Assembly (NCBI RefSeq): GCF_028561275.1 | Contig: NZ_JAQQTF010000007.1 | Span: 248,001 to 312,000 of the forward strand | Direction: 5' to 3' | Origin: Aureisphaera galaxeae | GTDB lineage: Bacteria > Bacteroidota > Bacteroidia > Flavobacteriales > Flavobacteriaceae | Length of the DNA: 64,000 nucleotides | Shown: positions 44,387 through 52,408 of the stretch, piece by piece | Numbering within the stretch: position 1 is the first letter of the stretch | Layout of the letters: every line of letters starts with the position of its first letter | Made by a program: the position numbers and the translations under genes | The notes under the pieces: generated by a model | Told to the model about the DNA's origin: nothing | Databases searched by the model: none | What the model saw: the letters and a program-made list of their open reading frames with translations, nothing else

Positions 44387-45493
44387 CTAAAAATCCAATT
44401 TTAATTGTACATCGATACTATTCTCAGGAGGAGGTTTCTTCTCTTTTTTGTCCTCGTTATTGAGATTTGATAAGCTAATTCCCAACAAGCGTACCGAATT
44501 TTTCATTCCTTCCTGAAATAACAAATCTTTAACAGTTTCCATGATCAAGTCTTTGTTCGAAATATAGAGCGGAAGGGTCTTGGATCGTGTTTGTAACGTA
44601 AAATCACTGTATTTAATTTTAAGGGTAACCGTTCTTCCGGCTACTTTGCTCTTTTTAAGACGGCGCTCCACCTCATCGGCAATTTCTTCCAAGCGCTCCA
44701 ACATATAGATTTCTGAAGAAATGTTTTCTGAAAAGGTACGTTCTGCGGCTAATGACTTCCGGGTTTGGTCCGATTCTACCTTACTATGCTGAATGCCCCG
44801 AACAATATTATAATAGTAACCGCCACTTTTCCCGAAATGTTCCTGAAGGTATTCCAGCGACTTTTCCTTTAGGTCCTTTCCTGTGAAGATACCGTGCAGA
44901 TACATTTTTTCCTTCATCACCTTGCCCACGCCATAGAATTTCTTAATGTCCAGTTGTTCCAAAAACTCGATCACCTCTTCTGGAGGAACGGTTTTTTGCC
45001 CGTTGGGTTTATTGATATCACTAGCTACTTTGGCGATGAATTTGTTGATGGAAATCCCGGCCGAAGCATTCAGTCCCGTACGCTCCTTAATTTGGTTTCG
45101 GATTTCCTGGGCAATGAGGGTCGCGCTGGGATGTCCTTTCTTGTTTTCGGTAACGTCCAGATAGGCTTCGTCCAGTGAAAGCGGTTGCACGAGATCGGTA
45201 TATTCAAAAAAGATCTTGCGGATCTGCTGCGAAACTTCAGAATACCGATCATATCTGGGACGCACAAAAATGAGGTCGGGACATAGTTTTCGGGCCAGCA
45301 TTCCGCTCATGGCAGATCGCACGCCGAATTTCCGTGCTTCATAACTGGCAGCACTTACCACACCCCGTTTACTGCTTCCGCCCACAGCAATGGGTTTTCC
45401 CTGCAAACTGGGATCGTCCAATTGCTCTACCGAAGCATAAAACGCATCCATATCTACATGAATGATCTTGCGAATGGGAAAGGAGGCTTCCAT
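44387..45493 (-). CDS. dinB: DNA polymerase IV
   Basis: This 368-residue Y-family translesion polymerase has HVDMDAFYASVEQ near residues 12-24, SLDEAYLDV near 103-111 (catalytic Asp/Glu), the helix-hairpin-helix region KFYGVGKVMKEKM and the little-finger domain at the C-terminus. The C-terminus ends in a short hydrophobic/charged tail (NSIDVQLKLDF) typical of beta-clamp binding. It is divergent from the VOC-family gene. Confidence 0.95.
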   Translation of the reverse strand: MEASFPIRKIIHVDMDAFYASVEQLDDPSLQGKPIAVGGSSKRGVVSAASYEARKFGVRSAMSGMLARKLCPDLIFVRPRYDRYSEVSQQIRKIFFEYTDLVQPLSLDEAYLDVTENKKGHPSATLIAQEIRNQIKERTGLNASAGISINKFIAKVASDINKPNGQKTVPPEEVIEFLEQLDIKKFYGVGKVMKEKMYLHGIFTGKDLKEKSLEYLQEHFGKSGGYYYNIVRGIQHSKVESDQTRKSLAAERTFSENISSEIYMLERLEEIADEVERRLKKSKVAGRTVTLKIKYSDFTLQTRSKTLPLYISNKDLIMETVKDLLFQEGMKNSVRLLGISLSNLNNEDKKEKKPPPENSIDVQLKLDF

Positions 45494-45521
45494 AGGGTAA
45501 ATTTACTATCTTTAATGTACA

Positions 45522-45902
45522 ATGAACCTAAACCAAGTTACCGTTCCGTCACGGGATGTTCCCAGAGCCATTTCGTTCTACCAAAATCTTGGGTTAAAAC
45601 TCATTGTGCATACCCATGATCGCTACGCAAGATTCGAATGTCTCCAAGGGGATAGCACCTTTTCCATTCATTATGTTGAGGAAATGCCTGCGGAAGGTGT
45701 TTGGGTCTATTTTGAAGTTGAAAATGTGGCTGAAAAGGTAAAGGAGCTCTCTGCAAAAGGAATTGTTTTTGAAACTGAAGTACAGGAACAATCTTGGTTA
45801 TGGACTGAAGCTCGGTTGAAAGATCCCGACGGAAATGTCCTAATCATATACAAAGCTGGTGAAAATCGTAAAAACCCACCTTGGCGTATCTTAGACCCAT
45901 GA
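45522..45902 (+). CDS. VOC (glyoxalase/dioxygenase fold) family protein
   Basis: This 126-residue single-module vicinal oxygen chelate protein has the opening MNLNQVTVPSRDVPRAISFY, FSIHYVEEMP in the middle and LKDPDGNVLIIYKAG at the end. The first metal-ligand position (His in glyoxalase I) is Gln or Val here, so metal-dependent activity is uncertain. It overlaps the CYTH gene by 4 bp (ATGA). Confidence 0.82.
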   Translation: MNLNQVTVPSRDVPRAISFYQNLGLKLIVHTHDRYARFECLQGDSTFSIHYVEEMPAEGVWVYFEVENVAEKVKELSAKGIVFETEVQEQSWLWTEARLKDPDGNVLIIYKAGENRKNPPWRILDP

Positions 45903-46378
45903 TTGAAATTGAACGCAAGTTTTTGGTGAATTCTGAGGAATACAAGAAAGAAACCTATTCCCAAACCCGCATTGTACAGGGTTTCTTGAACACCCATCCT
46001 GAACGTACGGTACGTATTAGGATTAAAGGAGATAAAGCCTTTTTGACTGTTAAGGGGATATCTAATGAAGCAGGCACTTCCCGGTTTGAATGGGAAAGGG
46101 AGATCTCTGTAAAAGAGGCAGAAACACTTATTCCCTTATGTGAGGAAGGCATTATTGAAAAGGTGCGTTATGAAGTACAAGTGAAAAACCATATTTTTGA
46201 AATAGACGAATTCTTGGGTAATAATGTTGGTTTGGTCGTGGCCGAAGTGGAGTTGAATGAAGAAGATGAAACCTTTCTCCATCCCGGATGGTTGGGCAAG
46301 GAAGTTACCGGGGACATTCGTTACTATAATTCACAACTAAGCAAACAACCGTATACACAATGGAAAAACAAAGACTAA
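45899..46378 (+). CDS. CYTH-domain phosphohydrolase-like protein
   Basis: This 159-residue protein has the CYTH signature EIERKFLV at residues 2-9, RIVQGFLNTHPERTVRIRIKG, and alternating Lys/Arg/Glu strands that form the triphosphate tunnel (TVKGISNEAGTSRFEWE, EIDEFLG, VAEVELNEEDE). The family hydrolyses inorganic or organic triphosphates; the substrate is unknown. The start at 45899 overlaps the VOC stop and gives the signature its usual place at the N-terminus. Confidence 0.88.
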   Translation: MIEIERKFLVNSEEYKKETYSQTRIVQGFLNTHPERTVRIRIKGDKAFLTVKGISNEAGTSRFEWEREISVKEAETLIPLCEEGIIEKVRYEVQVKNHIFEIDEFLGNNVGLVVAEVELNEEDETFLHPGWLGKEVTGDIRYYNSQLSKQPYTQWKNKD

Positions 46379-46383
46379 ATAGT

Positions 46384-46917
46384 ATGACCCGATATGCCAT
46401 GGCATTTATATTGGCCTTGGCTTTTGTAGCTTGTAAGGATGGTGGAGAGCATCACGATAACGATAGTGGGGATTCACGTGATGGCGAACATGAAGTTGAA
46501 CATGTGGAGCGTGAAACGGAAAAGGCTAAATCGGTGGCACAGGAAATCCAGGAATTGAAGGATGCAGGTTTCCAGATTTTCGAATATATCGATGAAAAAA
46601 CGGGCGATACCGTGATCATGAAACAGTACTTCATGGCCTTTCTTAAAAGGGGCGAAAATCGATCACAATCCAAAGAGGAAGCCGATAGTCTTCAGGCCCT
46701 GCATATGGCACATTTGGGAAGAATGTACGAATTAGGGTATGCCGATATCTCTGGTCCTTTTGGGGATGATGGCGATCTTCGAGGAGTAACCATCTATAAT
46801 GTCCCCACCCTGCAAATGGCAGATAGTTTAGCCAACATGGATCCTTCCGTTAAGGCAGGCAGACTTGCCATTGAAGTAAAACCATGGTGGGCAGCACAAG
46901 GGTTCCCATTGCGATAA
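46384..46917 (+). CDS. YciI-like lipoprotein
   Basis: This 177-residue protein has a lipoprotein signal peptide (MTRYAMAFILALAFVAC); I chose ATG 46384, 5 bp after the CYTH stop, because the ATG at 46360 would add a charged tail and overlap. A His/Asp/Glu-rich linker (about 18-50) precedes a YciI-like ferredoxin-fold domain with HMAHLGRMYELGYADISGPF and KAGRLAIEVKPWW. The usual YciI His/Asp pair seems present. An exported lipoprotein form of YciI is uncommon outside this phylum. Function unknown. Confidence 0.78.
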   Translation: MTRYAMAFILALAFVACKDGGEHHDNDSGDSRDGEHEVEHVERETEKAKSVAQEIQELKDAGFQIFEYIDEKTGDTVIMKQYFMAFLKRGENRSQSKEEADSLQALHMAHLGRMYELGYADISGPFGDDGDLRGVTIYNVPTLQMADSLANMDPSVKAGRLAIEVKPWWAAQGFPLR

Positions 46918-46923
46918 CTCGCA

Positions 46924-47475
46924 TCAAAGCCCACCTTCACATTCCCTACATTCCAGAATAAGATTCCGTAAGGTGCCGGTATATTGAACCCCGTTGGCTT
47001 CTCCATTAAAATTGGCAGAGAATAGGACATGGTCACCCGGAAGGCCGATATCTACAAACTCATAGGTGATAATTGAAAAACTTCCGTTACCTAGGCCTGT
47101 AATGACTCCGTTTTCAAAAAAGAAAAAGGAAGCCCTAACCTCTTCAGGGGCTTCTGCTATGGGAATGATTTGGCCCACTGCAAAAGCGTCTATCGTTTCC
47201 GAAAGATCTGTTAATTGCATGGCCATGGTTGTGGGACCGTTAGTTTGCCACCCTTCAATATCGATGAAATTGGTGGTAGAGGTTTCGTTGTCGGTATCTA
47301 CCCTAGAAGTACGTATATCATCAAATTGATGTAATAACTGCCCGCCGGCAAATAGTTCAATAATGGGATCCTCTAGGATGATGATTTCTTCTTGCATATC
47401 CTCACTATCATCGTCTTTTTTACAGGATAGGAATATAAGTGGGGTACAAAGGAGTAAGAGCCAAATACGTTTCAT
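46924..47475 (-). CDS. Lipoprotein of unknown function
   Basis: This 183-residue protein has lipobox FLSC (Cys near residue 18) followed by an acidic, Lys/Asp-rich linker (KKDDDSEDMQEE). The domain of about 140 residues is beta-rich (YEFVDIGLPGDHVLFSANF) and ends with a CREC cysteine pair. I recognise no family. It is convergent with the YciI-like gene (6-bp gap). Confidence 0.7.
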   Translation of the reverse strand: MKRIWLLLLCTPLIFLSCKKDDDSEDMQEEIIILEDPIIELFAGGQLLHQFDDIRTSRVDTDNETSTTNFIDIEGWQTNGPTTMAMQLTDLSETIDAFAVGQIIPIAEAPEEVRASFFFFENGVITGLGNGSFSIITYEFVDIGLPGDHVLFSANFNGEANGVQYTGTLRNLILECRECEGGL

Positions 47476-47534
47476 GTTGAATGGATTTTAAGTACATCCA
47501 TTCATCGTAATGGGTTCCGTTTGTCATCAAAAAG

Positions 47535-48233
47535 TTATTGGATTTCCTCGAGAATCTTCCTGATGAGCGCGGGGTCTGAAGTTCCAACGGCGCCGCTGGT
47601 AAAGAAATCGCCTTTACTTTGATCGGTTTTCTGAGTAGCTGAAGTATGGATCATTTCGAATCCCGCTTTTCTGAACTTCCACGCATTTGTAGGAGTAATA
47701 CCACCACCCGGCATGATTTGAATGTAACCTTGGGCTATTTCGTGAAACTCCATTAAGTACGTCAATCCTTTTTCTGCGGTCGCTTCGGTTCCCGAACTGA
47801 GTATACGGGTAACACCCATGAGGATCGTTTCCCGAAGGAGTTGTTGGGGTTCACGCGCCACATCGATAGCACGATGAAAGGTAAACTCCAATCCTTGGGC
47901 AGCCTCTAAGAGGTGCTGGGTAGCCTTCCGATTTAGATCACCTTCAGAAGTAAGTACGCCAGTAACAACACCTGCACACCCTATTTCTTTACAGAAGAAA
48001 ATGTCCTTTTCCATTTGTTGTAGCTCTGCATCGGTATAACAAAAGTCCCCTTCCCTTGGCCGAATGAGTACGTGGGTTTCAACATCAAGTTCTCGAATCA
48101 CCCTTTCAATGAGGTCATAAGACGGGGTGAGCCCTCCTACGGATAGGTTTTCACAGAGTTCAATGCGATGTGCCCCGGTATCTTGAGCGATTTGGGCGCT
48201 TTCAAATCCGTTGGCACAAATTTCTAGGATCAT
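47535..48233 (-). CDS. cutC: CutC-family protein
   Basis: This 232-residue TIM-barrel protein has the family motifs LEICANGFESAQIA, AHRIELCENLSVGGLTPS, HVLIRPREGDF, FHRAIDVA and MPGGGITPTNAW. CutC is linked with copper homeostasis in other bacteria, but its biochemical activity is not settled. The N-terminal 11 codons overlap the end of the DUF559 gene. Confidence 0.9.
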   Translation of the reverse strand: MILEICANGFESAQIAQDTGAHRIELCENLSVGGLTPSYDLIERVIRELDVETHVLIRPREGDFCYTDAELQQMEKDIFFCKEIGCAGVVTGVLTSEGDLNRKATQHLLEAAQGLEFTFHRAIDVAREPQQLLRETILMGVTRILSSGTEATAEKGLTYLMEFHEIAQGYIQIMPGGGITPTNAWKFRKAGFEMIHTSATQKTDQSKGDFFTSGAVGTSDPALIRKILEEIQ

Positions 48234-48651
48234 TGTGGTTTGATTCAGATTTATAAATTCCCCCTTGAGGGGGGTTAGGGGGGTGTAAATCCCTTAATTC
48301 AATGACCTTCTCTCTAATGGACATTTCTACACTAAACATATCTTTCTTAACTTCCTCATTCGAAAACCGCAGGAAATGTACCCCGCATTTTTCGAGCCGA
48401 TTCTGTCTTAGGTTATCTTTAAAATATTTATAATCATGGCTATTACCATCAACTTCAATTGCCAATTGAATTTCATGACAGTAAAAGTCGACAATATAAT
48501 TTAACATGGGAACCTGACGGTGAAATTGCACACCGAAACTTCGTCGTTTTATTTTCTTCCAAAGCAAAACCTCGCAAAGTGTACTGTTTTTTCGGAGCTC
48601 CCTTGCAAAGTCGCGCAAATATGGTTCGTATGGAATGATTTTATTTTTCAT
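48202..48651 (-). CDS. DUF559 endonuclease-like protein
   Basis: This 149-residue protein of the DUF559 family has a restriction-endonuclease-like (Vsr-type) fold: LRKNSTLCEVLLWKKIK, FHRQVPMLNYIVDFYC and LAIEVDGNSHDYK with the expected Asp/Glu residues. The last 30 residues (from HPPNPPQGGIYK on) are translated from a G-rich repeat and from the start of cutC, so the native protein probably ended near residue 120. Inverted copies of the G-rich element flank the gene, which suggests it sits on a small mobile or formerly mobile unit. Role unknown. Confidence 0.82.
   Translation of the reverse strand: MKNKIIPYEPYLRDFARELRKNSTLCEVLLWKKIKRRSFGVQFHRQVPMLNYIVDFYCHEIQLAIEVDGNSHDYKYFKDNLRQNRLEKCGVHFLRFSNEEVKKDMFSVEMSIREKVIELRDLHPPNPPQGGIYKSESNHNDPRNLCQRI
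48258..48288 (+). repeat. G-rich inverted repeat, left copy
   Basis: The core CCCCTTGAGGGG is followed by a G-run and GGGGTGT. It forms one side of an inverted pair around the DUF559 gene and lies inside the apparent C-terminus of that gene. Confidence 0.75.
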
Positions 48652-48653
48652 CT

Positions 48654-48684
48654 GGACACCCCTGTAGTCCCCTCAAGGGGACAA
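48654..48684 (-). repeat. G-rich inverted repeat, right copy
   Basis: Read on the minus strand it contains the same 12-bp core CCCCTTGAGGGG and the same GGGGTGT end as the left copy, with small differences between. It lies 2 bp upstream of the DUF559 ATG and just after the hexosaminidase stop. Confidence 0.75.
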
Positions 48685-48685
48685 T

Positions 48686-50980
48686 TCATTCAACAATAAT
48701 TTCGTCTATAAAGGTCCAGGCTTTGTTACCTTCTCCCTGTTTGCCTTGTGGAATGATACCATAATTAGGGATCATAAGGATAATCTTATCTGCCATAATG
48801 GGAGAGGGGGCCGAAAAACCGATTTCTGCGGACGTTAAATTGTCGCTATCATTGGGTTCCAAAAGGAGTTTATTGGCGACAACGGTTCCATCTTCTAGTT
48901 CAACACGAGTGGCTACATGATTTGGCGAATAAATCCATTGTCCAGGGGCGTGATAAAAACGTGTGGAGAGGGTCGAAATTTCCCTCGGTTCCGGTAACTG
49001 AATGGTGATTTCCAAGTCATCCCCCCAAAAGCCCAGCCACTCTTTGTCACCATATCTCGAGTCGCTTCCCGAAATCCCATTGATCAATGCGCCTTTACCT
49101 CCAGCACTGTATGCTTGATGGGGAGGAACATTGACTGAAATATCGGCGTTAATGACCTTATGATATTGAATATGGGCTGTATGCGATCTACCGAGGCTTG
49201 AGTCACTCAGCACCACAGCGGCCTCAATTTTAGAATTTTCTACAATAGGGATGGGCTTCGAGTACAGTGCCGAAGGTTCTGAATTCACTGAATATTTAAT
49301 TTCCTTACCAGACAAGGATGTATTGACTTGATAGTAGACACTGTCATTTCTCTTTAGGATTTCCCCTGAGACATCGTAAAGATGATTCGCATAATTAATG
49401 TCGAATCCTTCCAATCGAGGTAGGAACCCTTCCACTCGGGAGAGGAATTCGGGATAGTCTTTTTCAAGGTCTTCGGAAGGGCCACTCCAAACCACTTCGC
49501 TCATGGCCAACATACGGGGAAAAGCCATGTATTCCACTTGCTCTTGGGCAGGCATGTATTCGGTCCAGACATTCCCTTGGGCACCCAAGACGTATTTGTT
49601 TTCAGATTGGGTAAGACCTTCGGGAATGGGATTAAAGCTGTATACTTTTTTCAAAGGGAGAAATCCACCAATGGCAAGGGGTTCATCGGCATGTTCTGCC
49701 TGATAATAATCGAAATAAGCATGTGAAGTAGGCGTGAGGATTACATCATGCCCTTCTTTGGCAGCTTGTACAGCACCTTGGGTACCACGCCAAGACATCA
49801 CGGTGGCGTTGGGTGCCAATCCACCTTCCAGAATTTCATCCCAACCTATGATCTTTTTGCCCTTACTATTTACAAAGGTTTCTATCTCCTTGATGAAATA
49901 ACTCTGTAGTTCATGTTCGTCTTTCAATCCCAAGTCTGCAATGAGCTGTTGGCAATGATCGCAGTTTTTCCATTGCGTTTTAGGGGCCTCGTCTCCTCCT
50001 ATATGAATATACTCCCCAGGGAAAAGATCCATGACTTCCGTAAGTACATTTTTAAGGAAGATAAAGGTTTCCTCTTTGGGACAATAGATATTTTCAAAAA
50101 CACCCCATTTGGTAGCTACGGGTACTTGCTCTCCCGTACAACCCAACTGCGGATAGGCACTAATGGCGGCTTGAGCATGGCCAGGCATTTCAATTTCAGG
50201 GATAATGGTGACATTAAGGCTTTCGGCGAAGGCAACAATTTCCTTGACCTCCTCCTGTGTATAGTATCCTCCGTAGCGTTTCCCATCAAATTGTTGCGGG
50301 GTATCGTTGTAGTGTCCTATTAGAGTCTCTTCCCGATAGGCTCCATGCTTAGTAAGATTGGGATATTGCAATATTTCAATTCTCCATCCTTGATCTTCGG
50401 TGAGGTGCCAATGAAAATAGTTCATTTTCAGCATGGACAAATAAGAAATGTATTCTTTAATGAACTCTTTATCGAAAAAATGACGGCCTACATCCAAGTG
50501 CATCCCGCGATATCGGAAAGAAGGATGGTCGGTTACGATTGCTTTCGGAATTAAAATTTCTTCTACAGTTGCATCACTAGTTCCATTAGGTAACATTTGT
50601 CTGAAGGTTTGTACAGCCCAAAAAGCACCCGAAGGATCGCTTGCTCTAATGGTAATTTGCTCGCCAATTTCTAAAACATAGCCTTCTGGCGGGATCGATT
50701 CGTCCTTTACGATGACGAAAGAGGCCTTATCGGGAAGCTCCTCTTGGGAAAATGAGAGATCCATAAAGTCTTTCATCGTATCCATCCATACATTGGCGGC
50801 CTTAGGAAAAGATGCGTCATAATAGACACCTACATTTTTGGAAAGGCTGCAGAATCCATCCTTATATTCCAAACTCTGGGGTTTTGGTATAATGGGAAGT
50901 TTTGCAACCTCTATCGGTTTCTGTTCTGTGCAGGAGGTAAGGCCAAGGCACAGTAGTATGATCCAAAAGAAATTTCGCAT
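48686..50980 (-). CDS. Beta-N-acetylhexosaminidase (GH20) lipoprotein
   Basis: This lipoprotein of about 764 residues starts at ATG 50980 (MRNFFWIILLCLGL, lipobox LTSC); an in-frame ATG at 51004 would give a longer signal. A GH20 N-terminal domain precedes the TIM barrel. Landmarks are YRGMHLDVGRHFFDKEFIK, HWHLTEDQGWRIEI and the catalytic Asp-Glu pair in YIHIGGDEAPKTQW (about residue 328). The C-terminal part looks like a carbohydrate-binding module. It releases terminal N-acetylglucosamine or galactosamine from chitin oligomers, peptidoglycan or glycans outside the cytoplasm. The upstream gene at 51004-51570 overlaps the longer start by one base. Confidence 0.92.
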   Translation of the reverse strand: MRNFFWIILLCLGLTSCTEQKPIEVAKLPIIPKPQSLEYKDGFCSLSKNVGVYYDASFPKAANVWMDTMKDFMDLSFSQEELPDKASFVIVKDESIPPEGYVLEIGEQITIRASDPSGAFWAVQTFRQMLPNGTSDATVEEILIPKAIVTDHPSFRYRGMHLDVGRHFFDKEFIKEYISYLSMLKMNYFHWHLTEDQGWRIEILQYPNLTKHGAYREETLIGHYNDTPQQFDGKRYGGYYTQEEVKEIVAFAESLNVTIIPEIEMPGHAQAAISAYPQLGCTGEQVPVATKWGVFENIYCPKEETFIFLKNVLTEVMDLFPGEYIHIGGDEAPKTQWKNCDHCQQLIADLGLKDEHELQSYFIKEIETFVNSKGKKIIGWDEILEGGLAPNATVMSWRGTQGAVQAAKEGHDVILTPTSHAYFDYYQAEHADEPLAIGGFLPLKKVYSFNPIPEGLTQSENKYVLGAQGNVWTEYMPAQEQVEYMAFPRMLAMSEVVWSGPSEDLEKDYPEFLSRVEGFLPRLEGFDINYANHLYDVSGEILKRNDSVYYQVNTSLSGKEIKYSVNSEPSALYSKPIPIVENSKIEAAVVLSDSSLGRSHTAHIQYHKVINADISVNVPPHQAYSAGGKGALINGISGSDSRYGDKEWLGFWGDDLEITIQLPEPREISTLSTRFYHAPGQWIYSPNHVATRVELEDGTVVANKLLLEPNDSDNLTSAEIGFSAPSPIMADKIILMIPNYGIIPQGKQGEGNKAWTFIDEIIVE

Positions 50981-51003
50981 AAAAGGTTCTTTTATTGTGT
51001 TCA

Positions 51004-51570
51004 TTACTCAAACCCATTCATCCTCTTATATGAGTCTAAGGATACATGGGCAATGTTTTTCTCGAACTCATCCATGAGGTTTCTATAAAAGGCAATGAGC
51101 GGTTCAATTACTTGCGTCCAATCTTCGAATTCGAGGTGATATTTGGTCACAATTTGATTCACACCGTCTTTTCTAACGATTGAAATTTGCGGGGTAAAAG
51201 CAGTCTCATTGGCGATTTGACTCAATTGTTTTAGAGACTCGTTATGATGTAAAAAATGCTTTATGTTTTCATTTTTTGAACTGATTCTAAACCGGCTTTT
51301 CTTTCTTAAAAAGAGATTGGCCAAATTACTAATGGAGTTGAGTTCAAAGTCAATGGGCCTAATATGGGTTGGAAGTTTTCCAACAATAGTCCCAACGAAT
51401 GCAGTTCCTGTTTGATTGAGCACCTTTATTTCGTCCTCCTTATGGGGTAGCTTAATAAGAAATGACAAATCAGGAGAGTGAGAACCGTTGGAAAGGAAGT
51501 GATTTCCTTCTTGGAAATAGAACTTTCCACCCTCTTTCTCGGCAATTCGTCTAAATTCTTTTTTTATCAT
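51004..51570 (-). CDS. Conserved-looking protein of unknown function
   Basis: This 188-residue soluble protein has no signal peptide and no motif I recognise. The sequence alternates charged helices and strands (FRISSKNENIKHFLHHNE, VTKYHLEFEDWTQVIEPL). It is probably co-transcribed with the hexosaminidase gene, and is divergent from the haem-enzyme operon, sharing the promoter region with the 18-bp palindrome. Confidence 0.65.
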   Translation of the reverse strand: MIKKEFRRIAEKEGGKFYFQEGNHFLSNGSHSPDLSFLIKLPHKEDEIKVLNQTGTAFVGTIVGKLPTHIRPIDFELNSISNLANLFLRKKSRFRISSKNENIKHFLHHNESLKQLSQIANETAFTPQISIVRKDGVNQIVTKYHLEFEDWTQVIEPLIAFYRNLMDEFEKNIAHVSLDSYKRMNGFE

Positions 51571-51632
51571 CTAAGGAGCGTCAACATTGCTTTTCACGAA
51601 AATAGGGAAATTACAAAGAAGCTTTCCTTGAC

Positions 51633-51650
51633 TTACGTATTTATACGTAA
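51633..51650. promoter_or_regulatory. Perfect 18-bp palindrome, putative operator
   Basis: TTACGTAT-TT-ATACGTAA has perfectly matching 8-bp arms. It lies in the 211-bp divergent region, 131 bp before the haem-enzyme operon and 62 bp before the opposite gene. A TTG at 51629-51631, followed after 17 bp by TAATCTTA, places the palindrome between the promoter boxes of the plus-strand direction, a usual spot for a repressor site. No regulator gene is adjacent. Confidence 0.55.
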
Positions 51651-51781
51651 TCTTAGGGGTCTATCCTTCATTTCGTCGATTTTTTCTGCGTATAAACCAC
51701 AAAGTTTGTACATTTAGAAAAGATAACAAACTCATGTTTCCCCCGAAATAGACGATCACAACTTGAACTAACCATTTCGCC

Positions 51782-52402
51782 ATGAGCACTTTTACGAATC
51801 TCCTCAAGGATACGCTCGGTATTGTCCGTGCGGTCTCCTATCGCACTTTTGTGCAACGCAAGTGGAAACCACCACAGCCCATGTTTAATATCATGGAGGT
51901 GAAGGAAGGTACCGAAGATCTTTTTAAAGAGTTTCTTCGGAGAAGCCTTACCTTAAGTCTTAAATACAACACCCCACTTTCCTTAGGCCCTTTTTTAACC
52001 AACGATCGCATTTTTATCTACATTACGCATTATGCATCTACCAAGGCGTACATGCAAGTAATGAACGGTTTGCTCTTTCACGGACAAGCCTTTATGCGGG
52101 CAAAAGCTACGTTGAAAACCAGTTGGACGTATTGCAATCCCAGCAACACTCCCGATTTTCCCAACATTCAGGAAATATTGATGGTGGGCATCCAAGGAAG
52201 CACGGATAATTTTGAGGCATTTATGTCCCGTCATAGCTTAGAACCCGTGGCGCGGGTGGAAAAGATAAAAGATGTACGGGGAAGGTCCTTGGGGATGTAT
52301 TATTTGTTCAAGGACCCCGAAGAAGTTCAAACGAAGCTGAAGGAGTTCCGAGAAGAAGGGGGTGACTTCAATACCTATCAAGCAACTAAACTTCCAAACT
52401 AG
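51782..52402 (+). CDS. Uncharacterised protein, first gene of the haem-enzyme/lipase operon
   Basis: This 206-residue soluble protein has no signal peptide. The core (about residues 35-180) has strand-helix alternation with FNIMEVKEGTEDLFKEFLRR and FIYITHYASTKAYMQVMNG, which resembles the alpha/beta-barrel fold used by EthD and Dyp-type proteins. It may be a degenerate relative of the duplicated domains in the third gene of the operon. No catalytic residues are visible. It is separated by 6 bp from the GST-P450 gene, so it probably belongs to the same pathway. Function unknown. Confidence 0.72.
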   Translation: MSTFTNLLKDTLGIVRAVSYRTFVQRKWKPPQPMFNIMEVKEGTEDLFKEFLRRSLTLSLKYNTPLSLGPFLTNDRIFIYITHYASTKAYMQVMNGLLFHGQAFMRAKATLKTSWTYCNPSNTPDFPNIQEILMVGIQGSTDNFEAFMSRHSLEPVARVEKIKDVRGRSLGMYYLFKDPEEVQTKLKEFREEGGDFNTYQATKLPN

Positions 52403-52408
52403 TCCATT

